A stretch of DNA of 6,069 nt, taken from Desulfobulbaceae bacterium UBA2262. GTDB taxonomy: Bacteria; Desulfobacterota; Desulfobulbia; Desulfobulbales; Desulfurivibrionaceae. Of the stretch, positions 5,354 through 6,069 are shown one piece after another. How positions within the stretch are numbered: the first letter of the stretch is position 1; every line of letters starts with the position of its first letter. A program made the translations under genes and the position numbers. The notes below the pieces were generated by a model, which did not search any database, had not been told where the DNA came from, and saw only the letters and a list, made by a program, of their open reading frames with translations. The stretch covers positions 13,450 to 19,518 of the forward strand of contig DDXK01000141.1 in the NCBI GenBank assembly GCA_002347185.1, in the 5' to 3' direction.

Positions 5354-6069
5354 CAGGAAATTTCGCCCAGGGTGCGGTATTCGTGAAGTTTGTTGCGCAG
5401 GGTGCGCACGCTGATCCCGAGAATTTTGGCGGCATGTGTCCGATTATTGTCGGTGGTGCGCAGGGCCTGGAGAATCATTTGACGCTCCACCTCCCGGAGG
5501 GTCTGGCTGCCGATCCCGACGGCGGCGGAGGCATTTGCCTCGGCCACGGCCGGAGAGCCCCCCTCCCTGCCCGGCCCGGCGAAAGCCCCTCCCCCTTGCT
5601 CCGAAACGGCTGGCGGCTCCACGTCATCCCAGAAATCCCAAAGCTCGAGGGCGTCGCCGACGGAGAGCAGCACGGCCCGCTCCACCAGGTTCTCCATTTC
5701 CCGGACATTGCCCGGCCAGGCATAATCAAGAAAGCGCGCCCGGGTGGCCTGGGAAAGTTTTTTCAGCGGCTTGCCATACTGCCGGGAATATTTCTCGATG
5801 AAAAAATCGGCCAGCAGCCAGATGTCTTCCCTGCGCTCGCGCAGGGCGGGCAGGCGCAGGGGGATGACGTTGAGGCGGTAATAGAGATCCTGTCGGAAGG
5901 TGCCCTCCTTCACCGCCTCGGCAAGATCCCGGTTGGTGGTGGCCAGCACGTGCACATCGATCTTGATGGGAGCGCGCCCCCCCAACCGGTCCACCTCCTC
6001 CTCCTGGAGGACGCGCAGCAGTTTGGCCTGCAGGTGCAGGGGGATCTCGCCGATCTCGTCGAGCAGCAG
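5353..6069 (-). CDS. Sigma-54-dependent activator, FlrC/FleR type (C-terminal 238 residues, partial)
   Basis: Enhancer-binding protein that uses ATP hydrolysis to open sigma-54 RNA polymerase complexes. The reading frame is open to the right edge, so the N-terminus is missing. Visible, in fragment numbering: Walker B LLLDEIGE (1-8), sensor I ATTNRDL (43-49), the arginine-finger region FRQDLYYRL (58-66), LPALRERREDI (73-83), sensor II WPGNVREMENL (118-128), an Ala/Gly-rich linker (about 150-187), and a Fis-type helix-turn-helix at about 205-233 (NNRTHAAKILGISVRTLRNK, tail LHEYRTLGEIS). The GAFTGA loop, Walker A and any receiver domain lie outside the window. Position directly ahead of flgB and its sigma-54 promoter suggests a flagellar class regulator like FlrC, FleR or FlbD, usually paired with a histidine kinase. 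Whether this one has a receiver domain cannot be seen, so no gene symbol is given. A G7 run (5977-5983) lies in the coding strand without disturbing the frame. Confidence 0.93.
   Translation of the reverse strand: MLLDEIGEIPLHLQAKLLRVLQEEEVDRLGGRAPIKIDVHVLATTNRDLAEAVKEGTFRQDLYYRLNVIPLRLPALRERREDIWLLADFFIEKYSRQYGKPLKKLSQATRARFLDYAWPGNVREMENLVERAVLLSVGDALELWDFWDDVEPPAVSEQGGGAFAGPGREGGSPAVAEANASAAVGIGSQTLREVERQMILQALRTTDNNRTHAAKILGISVRTLRNKLHEYRTLGEIS

Noticed and set aside
4269..5414. Plus-strand open frame of 381 codons spanning fliE, flgC, flgB and the promoter gap
   Set aside because: It crosses three real genes, their junctions and the sigma-54 promoter, which a true gene would be unlikely to do; it is a composition artefact.
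1..6069. Mobile element, CRISPR array, tRNA/rRNA or a novel defence-type system
   Set aside because: No direct-repeat arrays, transposase motifs, terminal repeats or RNA gene signatures were seen; nearly every base is accounted for by the flagellar operon and its regulator.

Overview
The window is a contiguous stretch of a bacterial flagellar basal-body operon, read entirely from the minus strand (right to left). In transcription order it holds the C-terminal part of a sigma-54-dependent activator (running off the right edge), then flgB, flgC, fliE, fliF, fliG, fliH and the first 155 codons of fliI (running off the left edge). This is the conserved flgBC-fliEFGHI order. GC-rich DNA, a sigma-54 activator directly ahead of flgB, and the style of the proteins fit a motile Gram-negative, most likely a Desulfobacterota/deltaproteobacterial lineage. 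That placement is an inference from gene order and general sequence character, not from any database search.

Layout. 5353-6069: NtrC-family activator, from Walker B of the AAA+ domain to the Fis-type helix-turn-helix. 5163-5352: the only sizeable non-coding gap (190 bases), with an extremely strand-skewed T-rich stretch (minus strand), a weak terminator candidate, a possible activator site, and a near-consensus sigma-54 promoter at 5200-5215 placed 27 nt ahead of the flgB start. 4335-5162: flgB and flgC, 3 nt apart. 3970-4269: fliE, with a 65-nt gap on each side. 1259-3904: fliF and fliG, 3 nt apart. 532-1266: fliH, whose most likely start is a TTG overlapping the fliG stop by 8 nt. 1-465: fliI N-terminus, separated from fliH by 66 nt containing a GC-rich hairpin.

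How it works together. The activator, probably phosphorylated by a partner histidine kinase outside the window, would drive RNA polymerase-sigma-54 at the flgB promoter. The operon then supplies the MS ring (FliF), the rotor switch ring that turns torque into rotation (FliG), the MS ring-rod adaptor (FliE), proximal rod proteins (FlgB, FlgC), and the export ATPase with its stator/regulator (FliI, FliH). These are the earliest parts of basal-body assembly.

I found no new biological system here. The useful extras are the promoter and the start-site corrections for flgB, fliE and fliH, the regulatory structure of the activator-flgB gap, and a warning about long antisense open frames that are composition artefacts.
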